From contig JALWYV010000040.1 in NCBI GenBank assembly GCA_027003075.1, positions 1 through 64,000 of the forward strand: a stretch of DNA of 64,000 bases, read 5' to 3'. The stretch's first letter is position 1; each line of letters begins with the position of its first letter. The translations under genes were made by a program, and so were the position numbers. The notes under the pieces were generated by a model. That model ran no database searches. It was not told the origin of the DNA and worked only from the letters and a program-made list of their open reading frames with translations. Source of the stretch: Caldifarciminota bacterium. Its GTDB lineage: Bacteria > Hydrothermota > Hydrothermia > LBFQ01. Below are positions 44,132-52,034 of this stretch, in pieces.

Positions 44132-44977
44132 TTATCGGTTCCCTCCGCACACCCCGAAGCGACCTCCCTTAGTATCCACAACGACCGTCCTGTCCCACAG
44201 GGACCTGTTCCCCATGATGCCGATAGCGTTCGCCTGTTTAAGGAAGTTCTCCAGCCCCTCCATGTTAACGTAGTGAACCGTATCCACTCTGAGGGTTTCC
44301 CCGGCGAGGGTTATTCTCACCTTACTCCTTCCGGCGTACACGGTATAGACCTTCCCCCACGCCGTTATCCTGAAGGAGTCTATCACCTCACCGTCCGTGA
44401 GGGTATCCCATATCTCCCGTGTGGTCAGGAGGCCGAAGATGCTGCTGCCGGAGTCGTACATGGCGTAAGTCTCCTTTCCACCTACTTTCACCCGTACGAG
44501 CAAATGGCCTCCCGGTGTACGGCTCATCTCCACAAAGTGCGTTTCCTTCACAAATCCCTCCGGCAGGGAGTCAATCACGGCGATCCTCTGGTTCGGGAAG
44601 TCAACTATCAGGATACGACCGTCCACGAGGTCCGCGCCCACCGTGCCGATTATGGGTGATCCGTCTATCTCCCCTTCACCGAAGTCCCTGAGTAGCACGG
44701 GATCCTTTACAACGACGTCCCCCACGGATATGCTCAGGTCAAGTACGGGAACCTCCTGACCGTTCAAGGTAGCCGTTCTATCCGTCGTGTGCCTGTCAAG
44801 GAAGTCGGAATTGAAGGCGTTACCGTATATTACGGAGTGGGGGGCCCCCAGATCAAACTGGAAGGCCCCTTCCTTTCCCGGTGGGAGTACTTTTCCTCTC
44901 AGGAATATGGCGAGGCGGTCTATCTTCCTCCCGAATAGGGTGTCGGAGGACCATACAAAGGGTATCCACGCGATCAC
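44132..44977 (-). CDS. Exported bilobal retropepsin-like aspartic protease candidate
   Basis: A 281-residue protein with leader MIAWIPFVWS. Two catalytic-type loops are visible: FDLGAPHSV with Asp42 and MYDSGSSIFG with Asp175, followed by hydrophobic-Gly strands (TVGADLVDGRILIVDF; AIGIMGNRSLWD). The first is DLG rather than DTG/DSG. Two half-domains in one chain suggest a pepsin-like single-chain aspartic protease. Activity is inference. Its GTG overlaps the preceding stop by 4 bases, so it belongs to the operon with the sialidase-like and 120-residue genes. Confidence 0.65.
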   Translation of the reverse strand: MIAWIPFVWSSDTLFGRKIDRLAIFLRGKVLPPGKEGAFQFDLGAPHSVIYGNAFNSDFLDRHTTDRTATLNGQEVPVLDLSISVGDVVVKDPVLLRDFGEGEIDGSPIIGTVGADLVDGRILIVDFPNQRIAVIDSLPEGFVKETHFVEMSRTPGGHLLVRVKVGGKETYAMYDSGSSIFGLLTTREIWDTLTDGEVIDSFRITAWGKVYTVYAGRSKVRITLAGETLRVDTVHYVNMEGLENFLKQANAIGIMGNRSLWDRTVVVDTKGGRFGVCGGNR

Positions 44978-45336
44978 CTGACTTCCACCTCTGAGATGAG
45001 GAGCCGCCCATCAGATTTAACCGTCACCACGGCAGGCCTTGGCCCAAGACCACGGGTCGGGATCATCTCCGCACCCTCCTTCCCCTCAAGGGAGACCGTT
45101 ATCTCCCTCTCACCGGCCCCGTAGTTTAACCTCCTCATCCAGAACTCCCCGTCGTACCAGTACTTCACCTCAACGACGAAGGGGGCGCTGGCCTTAACCC
45201 TGAAGGAGACGGTTCTGGCACCGTACCTTACCGTCTCGTAGGCTCCACCCTCCACCTCGGCCACGTAACCGGCCTTTCCCCTGACCGGGGACACCGCCCC
45301 GTAATCCAGAGGCATCCACGTCAGTATCCAGAGCAT
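44974..45336 (-). CDS. Exported protein of unknown function
   Basis: A 120-residue protein with leader MLWILTWMPL and no recognised family. The rest is beta-rich (YETVRYGARTVSFRVKASA, FVVEVKYWYDGEFWMRRLNY) and resembles a small Ig-like or CARDB-like sandwich. GGAGGT sits 5 bases before the ATG, supporting the start. It lies between the sialidase-like gene (2-base gap) and the protease-like gene (4-base overlap), so the three are probably expressed together. Confidence 0.65.
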   Translation of the reverse strand: MLWILTWMPLDYGAVSPVRGKAGYVAEVEGGAYETVRYGARTVSFRVKASAPFVVEVKYWYDGEFWMRRLNYGAGEREITVSLEGKEGAEMIPTRGLGPRPAVVTVKSDGRLLISEVEVR

Positions 45337-45338
45337 AC

Positions 45339-46643
45339 TTACCTCCTTATGACCTTTTTAACCCTGTTACCGCGAACCACGAAGTAAACACCTGAGGAAC
45401 GTATATCCTCGCCGGATATACGCCGACCGTCAACCGTGTAAAAGACGGGTTCACCTTCGGACGTCTCAGACCGTACCTGTTCCTCCGTACCGGTAAGACC
45501 GAGGGGGGCGTAGGCCATGAAGATGTGCCATTTGCCTGAGATGCTGTTATCCGACCAGAAGACGTACACGTAGTTACTATCCGCCCATGCGTCTATGTAA
45601 TGCCCCGGCCAGCAGTCGTTGGTGTAGTCCACGTCGCTCACTCCACCACATCCGCTCCTGTCAACGAAGGGGAAGTAGTAGTCCGTAACCCTTACCGATG
45701 GGGACCAGGTCGTACCACCGTCCGTGGAAACGGAGTAGTAGAGCGCCCACTGGCCGCTACCCGCACGATCGTCGTACCAGAACACGTGCAGATTGCCGTA
45801 CGGATCGGCAGCGATGGCGGGCATGTACTCGTTGGCAGAGGTCTGATCCGAGACCTTGACGGGGGAGTTCCACGTACTGCCTCCGTCGTTGGACGTTACC
45901 ACCTCTATGTCCCAGTCGTAGTAGCCCACGTCCGCCATATAGGCCACGGCGATGTTGCCTCTACCCCATCCCGCGGCCTCGTATCCCACAGGGTAGGGGT
46001 TGGAGGATATGTCGGTACTCATGCAGGCGGCCGTTGAGGGGCTGGACCAGGTCTGTCCGTTCGGTGAGGAGGCCACCTTTATGTATATGCACGAAGATGA
46101 GGAACTCCACCACAGGGCGTAGAAGAGGGAGTCGTCCTGTGCGGCGAGGGGTACCCCACCGCTACCGTAAACGTTCGCCCTATTCCAGGTATCCCCTCCA
46201 TCGTAGGAGTAAGCCGACTTTACACCGTAGGAACAGAAATCGGCGTATATGACGACCAGAGTATCGTTTCTGTAGGCCAGCCACGGATGGTCGGTGCTCG
46301 TACACGAGCTTATGTTCTGGGGGGACGTCCACGATGCTCCGAAATCGTAGGACTTCGCATAACCGGTCTCGTACCCCCCGAGGTATATCCTGTGTACTAC
46401 GGTGTCCGTTATACGGATGACGGGGTCACAGCACTCGGAACCTCTACCGTAGGGGGAACTCCACGTCCTTCCGGAGTCCGAAGATGCCTCGTAGTCGTTT
46501 CCGCCGCTCACATCACTTATCCACCCAACTCCTCCGGTACGGTACATGACCGCTCCAGAGACCTCCATGTGGCTCGTGTTGTCCGGGCGATTGTCCACCC
46601 GGACGACCGTAAAGGGGTAATCCGCCATTAAAAACAGCACCAT
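45339..46643 (-). CDS. Secreted sialidase/BNR-type propeller protein with sorting tail
   Basis: Residues form BNR/Asp-box repeats of the Ser-x-Asp-x-Gly-x-Thr-Trp type: SSDSGRTWSSP, SYDFGASWTSP, SYDGGDTWNRA, SSPNGQTWSSP, TSNDGGSTWNSP and STDGGTTWSPS. These are common to sialidases and other six-bladed propellers. The catalytic Arg triad of true sialidases is not evident, so binding or other glycan activity is possible. The tail FYTVDGRRISGEDIRSSGVYFVVRGN is T9SS-like. The open frame begins further upstream, but I start it at the ATG at 46643 because TACAAT lies 9 bases before it and gives the leader MVLFLMAD. Confidence 0.8.
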   Translation of the reverse strand: MVLFLMADYPFTVVRVDNRPDNTSHMEVSGAVMYRTGGVGWISDVSGGNDYEASSDSGRTWSSPYGRGSECCDPVIRITDTVVHRIYLGGYETGYAKSYDFGASWTSPQNISSCTSTDHPWLAYRNDTLVVIYADFCSYGVKSAYSYDGGDTWNRANVYGSGGVPLAAQDDSLFYALWWSSSSSCIYIKVASSPNGQTWSSPSTAACMSTDISSNPYPVGYEAAGWGRGNIAVAYMADVGYYDWDIEVVTSNDGGSTWNSPVKVSDQTSANEYMPAIAADPYGNLHVFWYDDRAGSGQWALYYSVSTDGGTTWSPSVRVTDYYFPFVDRSGCGGVSDVDYTNDCWPGHYIDAWADSNYVYVFWSDNSISGKWHIFMAYAPLGLTGTEEQVRSETSEGEPVFYTVDGRRISGEDIRSSGVYFVVRGNRVKKVIRR

Positions 46644-46652
46644 ATCATGAGT

Positions 46653-46658
46653 ATTGTA
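46653..46658 (-). promoter_or_regulatory. -10 box TACAAT of the sialidase-like operon
   Basis: TACAAT on the minus strand 9 bases before the ATG at 46643, inside the longest open frame. Confidence 0.5.
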
Positions 46659-46835
46659 CTGGAGAAATGTGGTCCTATGGGGCGATGTATGAATGCTTGT
46701 GTTGAACACTCCCAATTGGGCAGGAAACATCCTGTCGGTATCCGATGAACAGAAGAAAGGTAAACCTACAGGTAGGTATTCGTTAACAGAACCATAAACG
46801 ATCCTCAGCAATTAACCGTCTAGAATCCAGCGGCA

Positions 46836-47365
46836 TTACGTTGATAGGGTGATTGGCTCATGAGCATTTGTATTATAAGCGAACATCCAACCTTTTCTCC
46901 ACATAAGAGCGAGAATTTCAACGGTATGCCAAAAAAGACTCTTGCTGTAAGCGTGTCCTCTCCTGCGAAGACGAGCATTATGAATACGAAGGAGGTTATG
47001 AAGACCCTCGTTAAGGTTCACATAACCCTTGCTCTTTATATGAACCACATGCTTGCCCTTTCCTTCAAACAAACCTTCATATCCCCTCCACCCATCCGTA
47101 TGGTACTCATAGGCTTCGGGAAGAAAATCTATCACCTCCTTTAGACTCTCTTTATCCCGTTTTCGCTTCACTTCTACAAACCTGACCTTTAGAAACTCAT
47201 TAACGTGTACTATCGCCGTGATTATCCACACCTTGTTCCTCTTGCTGATGACGTACGACCACATCTCGTCTATGCTTATCCTTATTGCCCTCCGCAACCT
47301 TGAAAACAACATCAAAAGCGTAACTATGTACCTGAGGGCGTCTTCAAAGTTTTTTTTGATATACC
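46836..47365 (-). pseudogene. IS1-like transposase relic, 5' end lost
   Basis: About 175 codons with the IS1-family DDE core: first Asp in ISIDEMWSYV, second in EYHTDGWRGYEG, Glu in NLNEGLHNLL, then RLRRRGHAYSKSLFWHTVE, which parallels the IS1 C-terminus. Reading in frame, the sequence continues upstream as GYIKKNFEDALRYIVTLLM to an in-frame stop at the edge of the IS982-like element, so the zinc-finger and helix-turn-helix part is missing. The other half is not found beyond the second element, so there was also a deletion. Terminal repeats of this relic were not found. Confidence 0.75.
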
Positions 47366-47375
47366 CGAGTTGCTA
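47366..47375 (+). repeat. Left terminal inverted repeat
   Basis: CGAGTTGCTA, the perfect complement of 48331-48340. Confidence 0.75.
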
Positions 47376-47454
47376 TTCAAAATCTGATTTGAGGTATAGG
47401 AAATTAAGTAATTTAGTGATAAGTTTATAAAGCAGGTTAATAGTACAGAAGCAC

Positions 47455-47493
47455 ACCCCCAGCAGGTGGGTGTTTCCACCTTATACTGGGGGT
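47455..47493 (+). promoter_or_regulatory. Two-stem hairpin directly before the transposase start
   Basis: Outer stem ACCCCCAG/CTGGGGGT (47455-47462 with 47486-47493) and inner stem AGGTGG/CCACCT (47464-47469 with 47476-47481). The ATG follows at once at 47494. In read-through RNA it would block ribosome entry; a transcript starting inside it would not fold. Such structures limit transposase made from outside promoters in several IS families. Confidence 0.6.
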
Positions 47494-48333
47494 ATGACTG
47501 AATACATCGTAGCAATCTACGTGATCGTTGATGACATTCTAAAGGCGAACGGCCATAAGGATGACCCTCGTTCCAAGATGAGCGATGCAGAAGTGATAAC
47601 GACCTTCCTCGTGGCAGCATATCTTTTTGGAGGAAACATAGAAAAGGCGAGGAAATTTTTGAGGGATGAGAGATACATACCGAACATGCTAAGCAAATCA
47701 AGGCTAATAAGGAGGATACACAAGTTGAAGGAAACGATAGAGTGGATAAGCAAAGAAGTGGAAAGGAAGGTAAGAGAGGAGATAAGCGACAGAGGAGCGA
47801 TATGGATAGCAGACACTATACCCGTTTATTCCTGCCAGCCTTACAGGAGAAGCAAGAGGTTGAAAGGTGAAGTCTATGTAGGTCGTGATCATACAAGGAA
47901 GCAGTTCTACACCGGTGTTAAACTCGGCATCCTCGTTGATCCCAAAAACTACCTTGTGTCGTTCTCATGGGTCTTGCCCGCTTCTGCTCACGATTTGAAT
48001 CTACTCAAGATTTTTTACCGTGAGACAAAGGAAACGAAGGGTGCTACTATCATAGGTGATAAAGCCTTTATAAGCCAACCTCTGAGAAAACTGTTTGCTG
48101 AGAAAAAGCGTATTAACCTGCTTTATAGAACCAGAAAGAACATGAAGGGAAATGATTTGCCTAAACCTCTTAAGATACTCAGAAAACGTGTTGAATCCTT
48201 CTTCGCTTCTATTACTTCTCTTCTACCCAAATACATCGCTGCTGTTTCTTCAACCATGTTCTTCCTTAAAGCTCTCTCCTTTTCACTTTCTATCTCCATC
48301 ATCTCCCTCGCACGGGTAATCTTCTCTAACTAG
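47494..48333 (+). CDS. IS982-family-like DDE transposase
   Basis: A 279-residue transposase. I choose the ATG at 47494; a GTG at 47470 lies inside the hairpin. The N-terminal VIVDDILKANGHKDDPRSKMSDAEVITTFLVAAYLFGGN region matches the IS982 pattern. Catalytic residues are Asp in IWIADTIPVYS, Asp in ATIIGDKAFIS and Glu in RKRVESFFASI, with the usual GVKLGILVD and PASAHDLNLL segments. It appears intact, so the element may be active. The stop codon lies in the right terminal repeat. Confidence 0.85.
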   Translation: MTEYIVAIYVIVDDILKANGHKDDPRSKMSDAEVITTFLVAAYLFGGNIEKARKFLRDERYIPNMLSKSRLIRRIHKLKETIEWISKEVERKVREEISDRGAIWIADTIPVYSCQPYRRSKRLKGEVYVGRDHTRKQFYTGVKLGILVDPKNYLVSFSWVLPASAHDLNLLKIFYRETKETKGATIIGDKAFISQPLRKLFAEKKRINLLYRTRKNMKGNDLPKPLKILRKRVESFFASITSLLPKYIAAVSSTMFFLKALSFSLSISIISLARVIFSN

Positions 48334-48709
48334 CAACTCGCGTTATAATTTCACCTTCTCCGAACTCCGCCCAGCCGTAGATAGTTTGAAGGTTATAAGA
48401 GGTTATGGGTATTTTAGTTAGAACGTACTCTCGGGGTTCGTAGGCGATCCCTACTGAGCTGAGAACTTTCACGTTTCTTCCACCCACTACGGCAGCCTGT
48501 TCGCTCGTGATAACGGCTATGTACGAGCGGGAACCGTCAGTAGAAGGGAAGATGAGGAAGTCTACGATCTTCTCCCCTCTTATGGGGATGTACCTCCTGC
48601 CCGTGGCACCGTCGCGCACGATTATGCTCTTGGTCCCTATCTCTATGCTCTCATCCACACCGTCGCCCGTCAGATCTGCGTTCAAGGGAAACGCTAACAG
48701 TATCAGCAT
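48326..48709 (-). pseudogene. Secreted protein truncated by the insertion sequence
   Basis: A 127-codon frame with leader MLILLAFPL and then NADLTGDGVDESIEIGTKSI, an FG-GAP-like calcium loop. The last residues (ITRVAS) and the stop are read from the IS terminal repeat, so the natural C-terminus is lost, or just barely replaced if the insertion fell at its end. The rest is beta-rich and unassigned. No clear -10 box lies next to its ATG. Confidence 0.6.
48331..48340 (+). repeat. Right terminal inverted repeat
   Basis: TAGCAACTCG. It contains the stop codon of the transposase (48331-48333) and supplies the last codons and stop of the opposing gene. Confidence 0.75.
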
Positions 48710-48801
48710 AGGACGATATTCTCTCTCCGCCCTTATGCCGTATGCGAATCCTCTGGATCGGGAACGTTCCAGAGATCCTGAAAATCAAAAAGCGATAGCC
48801 G

Positions 48802-48838
48802 GAAAATTGAGAACGGGAAGTTTTATTTCCCAATTTTC
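48802..48838. repeat. Large AT-rich hairpin
   Basis: GAAAATT, a 6-base bulge, GGGAA, a GTTTTAT loop, then TTCCC and AATTTTC. It lies in the 259-base stretch 48710-48968, which has no gene, and precedes the damaged lipoprotein operon. Confidence 0.5.
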
Positions 48839-48867
48839 AAGCTAATGGTTTCGTCTTTTACACATCC

Positions 48868-48909
48868 CTGGAGCGGCGATGCTCCAGAACCTCCCCAAAG
48901 GGGTGTTTT
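48868..48909 (+). terminator. Tandem hairpins in the lipoprotein operon leader
   Basis: CTGGAGC/GCTCCAG with a 6-base loop, then CCCC-AAA-GGGG followed by TGTTTT. The pair could be an attenuator or terminator upstream of the lipoprotein gene at 48969. Confidence 0.45.
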
Positions 48910-48968
48910 GCAAGGGTGAAATATCCCCCTGAATCGGTTATAGCAAAACAGAAAAAGGAGGCAAGAAG

Positions 48969-49392
48969 ATGAAAAGGGTACTTACGGCAGTCGCTCTCTC
49001 GGCCTTTATAGGCCTTGCCGGATGTAAAGGGGGAGCCTACGGTTCTCCTTGAAGAAACCACGGTCGTACCGCAGAACGGCTCCGTCTCCTACACCCTCTC
49101 GCTGGAGGAGGGGACAGAGGTTGAGACCGAAGTAAAGGTCCAGAACGATCAGGCCATAGACGTCCTACTCATAGACGCTTCGGACCTCTCCGTCTGGGAG
49201 GATACCACAAGTACGAGCATAGACGTCTATACGTGCTGTTCAACCACCGGAGCCAAGAGCAAAACTTACACCTTTACAGCCCCTAAAACCGGCGAGTTCG
49301 CCGTGATACTGAACAACGGATGGCGGGCGTTTGACGGATCCCTTCCCTCCGAAAAGGATGCCGACGTCTATGTAAAGATGACGGCGAAGTAA
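48969..49392 (+). pseudogene. Lipoprotein gene with a one-base frameshift in a G5 run
   Basis: AAAGGAGG precedes ATG 48969, which encodes a normal lipoprotein signal (MKRVLTAVALSAFIGLAGCK) and then runs into TGA at 49050. In the +1 frame the sequence continues as KGEPTVLLEETTVV and on to 49392, ending with a beta-rich PPC-like domain (SYTLSLEEGTEVETEVKV ... GEFAVILNNGWRAF). Dropping one G from the five at 49029-49033 joins them exactly after the lipobox Cys. So this is one lipoprotein of about 140 residues broken by slippage, phase variation or sequence error. Confidence 0.75.
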
Positions 49393-49406
49393 AAGGAGGT
49401 AGAACC

Positions 49407-49712
49407 ATGAAAAGGTTTGTAATTCTGGGGACGATTGGGGGAGCACTCATGTTCTCCTCCTGCGCAACCATAAGCATAAGCGGGGAGGCCCAGCTTGCCC
49501 CGAAGTCCGCCGTATGCAGGAAGGTCAATCAGAAGCAGATCTGGTTCCTCCTTGGCCTTTTCCCTCTCGGCGATAACTCCACCGACGACATAATACCCAA
49601 GGGCAAGAAGGTGAAAGTGGAGACGAAGTACACCATCACGGACTTCGCCATAACGTGGCTCACCGGTAGTTTCATAACCAGCCGTACGGCCGAGGTCTAT
49701 GTGTGCGAGTAG
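49407..49712 (+). CDS. Bor-like small lipoprotein
   Basis: A 101-residue lipoprotein with lipobox at Cys19 (LMFSSC). The mature part resembles the Bor/Iss family of phage lambda and plasmids: an IWFLLGLFPLG strand in place of the His-Phe-Phe segment, then VKVETKYTITDF, WLTGSFITSRTAEVYVC. Bor proteins sit in the outer membrane and are linked to serum resistance in enteric bacteria; here only the fold can be inferred. AAAAGGAGGTAG precedes the ATG, 14 bases after the broken lipoprotein gene. Confidence 0.55.
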   Translation: MKRFVILGTIGGALMFSSCATISISGEAQLAPKSAVCRKVNQKQIWFLLGLFPLGDNSTDDIIPKGKKVKVETKYTITDFAITWLTGSFITSRTAEVYVCE

Positions 49713-49719
49713 GAGATGG

Positions 49720-49738
49720 GGGGGGCCGTAGGCCCCCC
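49720..49738 (+). terminator. GC-rich hairpin after the Bor-like gene
   Basis: GGGGGGCC-GTA-GGCCCCCC, an 8-bp stem with no T-run after it. It may slow transcription or protect the mRNA end between operon members. Confidence 0.5.
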
Positions 49739-49764
49739 AAACCTATAAAAAGGGGGTACAAGGG

Positions 49765-50474
49765 ATGATCTTACTCCTCGCATCCTTCCCAATCTTTAAA
49801 GCCAGGTGGGTGGGGATAGGGGTACAGGGATACACGGCCCCTGACTGCATAGTCGGTATGCTCGCCACCGGACCGGATACGGCCGGGTACATCTACCTCA
49901 ACGCCCTATCAAGGGGTGGGGACACCGTGCCAGTGATCCGCGCCCGGTGGAAGGGGATATTCTTCCAGTCCTTCGTATCTTCCACCTGCTTGAGGGGGTT
50001 CAGGGCAAGGAGCGACACGGGGGGATACATCTACCTCTCTGCCTATACGGACGGCGACACGGCGGACATCCTCAAGAGCAGGTGGATCGGTACGTACAGG
50101 AGTACAACGCCTATCCCTGCTATGTGAAGGGTTTTGCGGCATCTTCCGACACCGGAGGTGTGGCCGTACTCTCTGTGGATACCACCTGTGCCGTGGATGT
50201 AGCGGAGGCAAAGGACAGAACCGGGAGGTTTGAGGTCCTCGGCATAGAGGGGGGGGAGAAGTTGAAGGTCAGGTACTCCGTACCCAAGACCGGGAAGGTG
50301 GAGATATCGCTCTACAACGCCTCCGGCAGGCTCGTTGGCAGAAGGGAGGTCCTGAGGGACAGGGGGACGTACTCGGAGGTCTTCTCCCTGCCCGACGGCA
50401 TGTACTTTGTGGTCGTCAGGTTCAACGGGCAGAAGGTTGTAATGAAGGCGATCAAAAAAGGAGGTAGGAGATGA
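49765..50474 (+). pseudogene. Secreted three-repeat protein with sorting tail, frameshifted
   Basis: Leader MILLLASFP is followed by two repeats of about 45 residues: KARWVGIGVQGYTAPDC ... GPDTAGYIYLNAL and RARWKGIFFQSFVSSTC ... RSDTGGYIYLSAY. A third begins KSRWIGTY, where the frame shifts and stops at 50127. The +1 frame continues the third repeat (VQEYNAYPCYVKGFAASSDTGG) and ends with a T9SS-like tail (VEISLYNASGRLVGRREVLR ... LPDGMYFVVVRFNG). Restoring a lost GTAC in the ACGTAC run at 50092-50097 would restore both frame and repeat length. The function of the repeat is unknown. Confidence 0.7.
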
Positions 50475-51151
50475 AGCGTTTCTTCAGCGTTCTCGCCATA
50501 ACGGGCGCTATGGTGGTAAGCGCCTCCTCTCTGAAGGGGGCGTGGATAGAGGGCGGCAACCCTCTCCCCGTGGCCTTCTCCAATATGGTCATCTTTGACA
50601 GCGCCGGCACCTACACCTGGACCGTACCCGACGGGGTGTATAAGATAAAGGTTGAGATGCGGGGTGCAGGTGGCGGGGGAGCGTATAATGGTAGTTATGG
50701 TGATTATTATTATTATTGCGGTGGTGGAGGAGGTGGGTACGGTCTGGTGGTTATGGACGTGACGCCGGGTCAGGTGTGTGCTATAACCGTAGGTGCTGGT
50801 GGCAGTTCCGGGGCGGATGGTGGGAACACCATCATCGTATGCGGCACGACGACCTACACCGCCTACGGAGGTGGGGGAGCATCTATCAGCTCGTCCTCAT
50901 GTGATGCGGGAAGAGGTGATACGGCCACAACACCCTTCTTCCTGAAGGGGGAGGATGGGGGGAGATACCGTTGGACCAGTAGCGATAGGCTCTACAAAGG
51001 CTTTGCCCACGGCGGCTCATCCCCCAGAGGAGGGTTCGGGGGGTTCTGGGATAATTCATCGCCTTATGATTCACGGAATGGTTCGTGGCCCGGTGGGGGT
51101 GGGTTTGATAATAGCAGCGGTGCCGACGGGGCCGTCATCATCTGGTACTGA
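50471..51151 (+). CDS. Exported glycine-rich domain protein
   Basis: A 226-residue protein with a normal basic signal peptide (MKRFFSVLAITGAMVVSAS). It then has the glycine-rich domain seen in phage tail fibres and surface proteins: FDSAGTYTWTVPDGVYKIKV, MRGAGGGGAY, MDVTPGQVCAITVGAGGSSG, TTTYTAYGGGGAS and a final NSSGADGAVIIWY. The fold packs polyglycine helices; carbohydrate binding is typical in phages. AAAAGGAGGTAGG precedes the ATG, which overlaps the preceding tail by 4 bases. A strong terminator follows. Confidence 0.7.
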   Translation: MKRFFSVLAITGAMVVSASSLKGAWIEGGNPLPVAFSNMVIFDSAGTYTWTVPDGVYKIKVEMRGAGGGGAYNGSYGDYYYYCGGGGGGYGLVVMDVTPGQVCAITVGAGGSSGADGGNTIIVCGTTTYTAYGGGGASISSSSCDAGRGDTATTPFFLKGEDGGRYRWTSSDRLYKGFAHGGSSPRGGFGGFWDNSSPYDSRNGSWPGGGGFDNSSGADGAVIIWY

Positions 51152-51159
51152 TGGCAAAG

Positions 51160-51185
51160 GGGGGCCTCCGGCCCCCTTCTTTTTT
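51160..51185 (+). terminator. Rho-independent terminator
   Basis: GGGGGCC-TCC-GGCCCCC followed by TTCTTTTTT, just after the glycine-rich gene. It also lies beyond the convergent glyQ stop. Confidence 0.85.
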
Positions 51186-51191
51186 ACCCCT

Positions 51192-52034
51192 TCAAAGTCC
51201 CTGCTCTATGACCAGTTCCGTACACCTCCTCGCCATCCTCCTCACCCGCAGTATGTAGTTCTGTCTCTCCTCCGGAGATATGGCCCTGCGGGCGTCAAGG
51301 ATGTTTAGGGTATGGGACATCTTTATGACCATATCGTACGCCGGGTAGAGCAGACCCTTATCGGCCAGCCTCCTCGCCTCCCTCTCGTAGAAGTCAAACA
51401 GCCTCCTGTGTTCCTCAACATCCGCCTCCTCAAAGTTGTACACGCAGAACTGCCTCTCAAACTCCCAGTATATGTCCCCCCACGTAAGGTCCTCGTTCCA
51501 CTTTATATCAAATACGCTCTCCACCCCCTGAACGAACATGGCCAGCCTCTCAAGGCCGTAGGTTATTTCGGCACTCACCAGTTTCACGTCCACACCCCCC
51601 ACCTGCTGGAAGTAGGTGAACTGAGTTACCTCTAATCCGTCCAGCCACACCTCCCATCCGAGGCCCCACGCTCCGAGGGTGGGACTCTCCCAGTCGTCCT
51701 CCACGAAGCGAAGGTCATGTTCCTCCACTCTTATACCTATGGCCTTTAAAGAGTCAACGTACATATCAATTACGTCCTCCGGGGCGGGCTTCAGGATAAC
51801 CTGATACTGGTGGTACTGCTGGAGGCGGTTCGGGTTCTCGGCATAGCGTCCGTCCTTGGGCCTGCGGGTTATCTCAACGTAGGCCGCCCTCCAGGGGTTG
51901 GGATCGCTCGCCCTCAGGAACGTGGCCGGGTTAAAGGTCCCCGCCCCCACCTCGGAGTTGTAAGGGTTCAGTATAACTGCCCCCTTAGAACGCCAGAAGT
52001 CGTGAAGCCTCAGGATGATGTCCTGAAACGTCAT
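51192..52034 (-). CDS. glyQ: Glycyl-tRNA synthetase alpha subunit
   Basis: Catalytic subunit of the bacterial alpha2-beta2 glycyl-tRNA synthetase. The 280 residues match the family: [87 protein letters not shown] and the C-terminal [19 protein letters not shown]. The beta subunit gene glyS, usually adjacent, is not here. The ATG overlaps the TGA of the upstream acidic-protein gene. Confidence 0.97.
   Translation of the reverse strand: MTFQDIILRLHDFWRSKGAVILNPYNSEVGAGTFNPATFLRASDPNPWRAAYVEITRRPKDGRYAENPNRLQQYHQYQVILKPAPEDVIDMYVDSLKAIGIRVEEHDLRFVEDDWESPTLGAWGLGWEVWLDGLEVTQFTYFQQVGGVDVKLVSAEITYGLERLAMFVQGVESVFDIKWNEDLTWGDIYWEFERQFCVYNFEEADVEEHRRLFDFYEREARRLADKGLLYPAYDMVIKMSHTLNILDARRAISPEERQNYILRVRRMARRCTELVIEQGL

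Larger units (their letters stand above)
47366..48340 (+). mobile_element. IS982-like insertion sequence, 975 bp
   Basis: Bounded by 10-bp terminal inverted repeats CGAGTTGCTA (47366-47375) and TAGCAACTCG (48331-48340). It holds one transposase gene. No target-site duplication is obvious in the flanks. It cuts the IS1-like relic on the left and the 3' end of a secreted-protein gene on the right. Base composition is richer in A+T than the chromosome. Confidence 0.8.

Noticed and set aside
46644..46835. N-terminal extension of the sialidase-like gene to 46811
   Set aside because: The extension has no signal peptide and contains the TACAAT box; the start at 46643 fits the pattern of other secreted proteins.
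48507..48845. 112-codon plus-strand frame
   Set aside because: It is the shadow of the truncated secreted gene on the other strand and crosses a hairpin region.
50640..50900. GGT-rich simple-sequence stretch
   Set aside because: Explained by the glycine-rich coding sequence at 50471.
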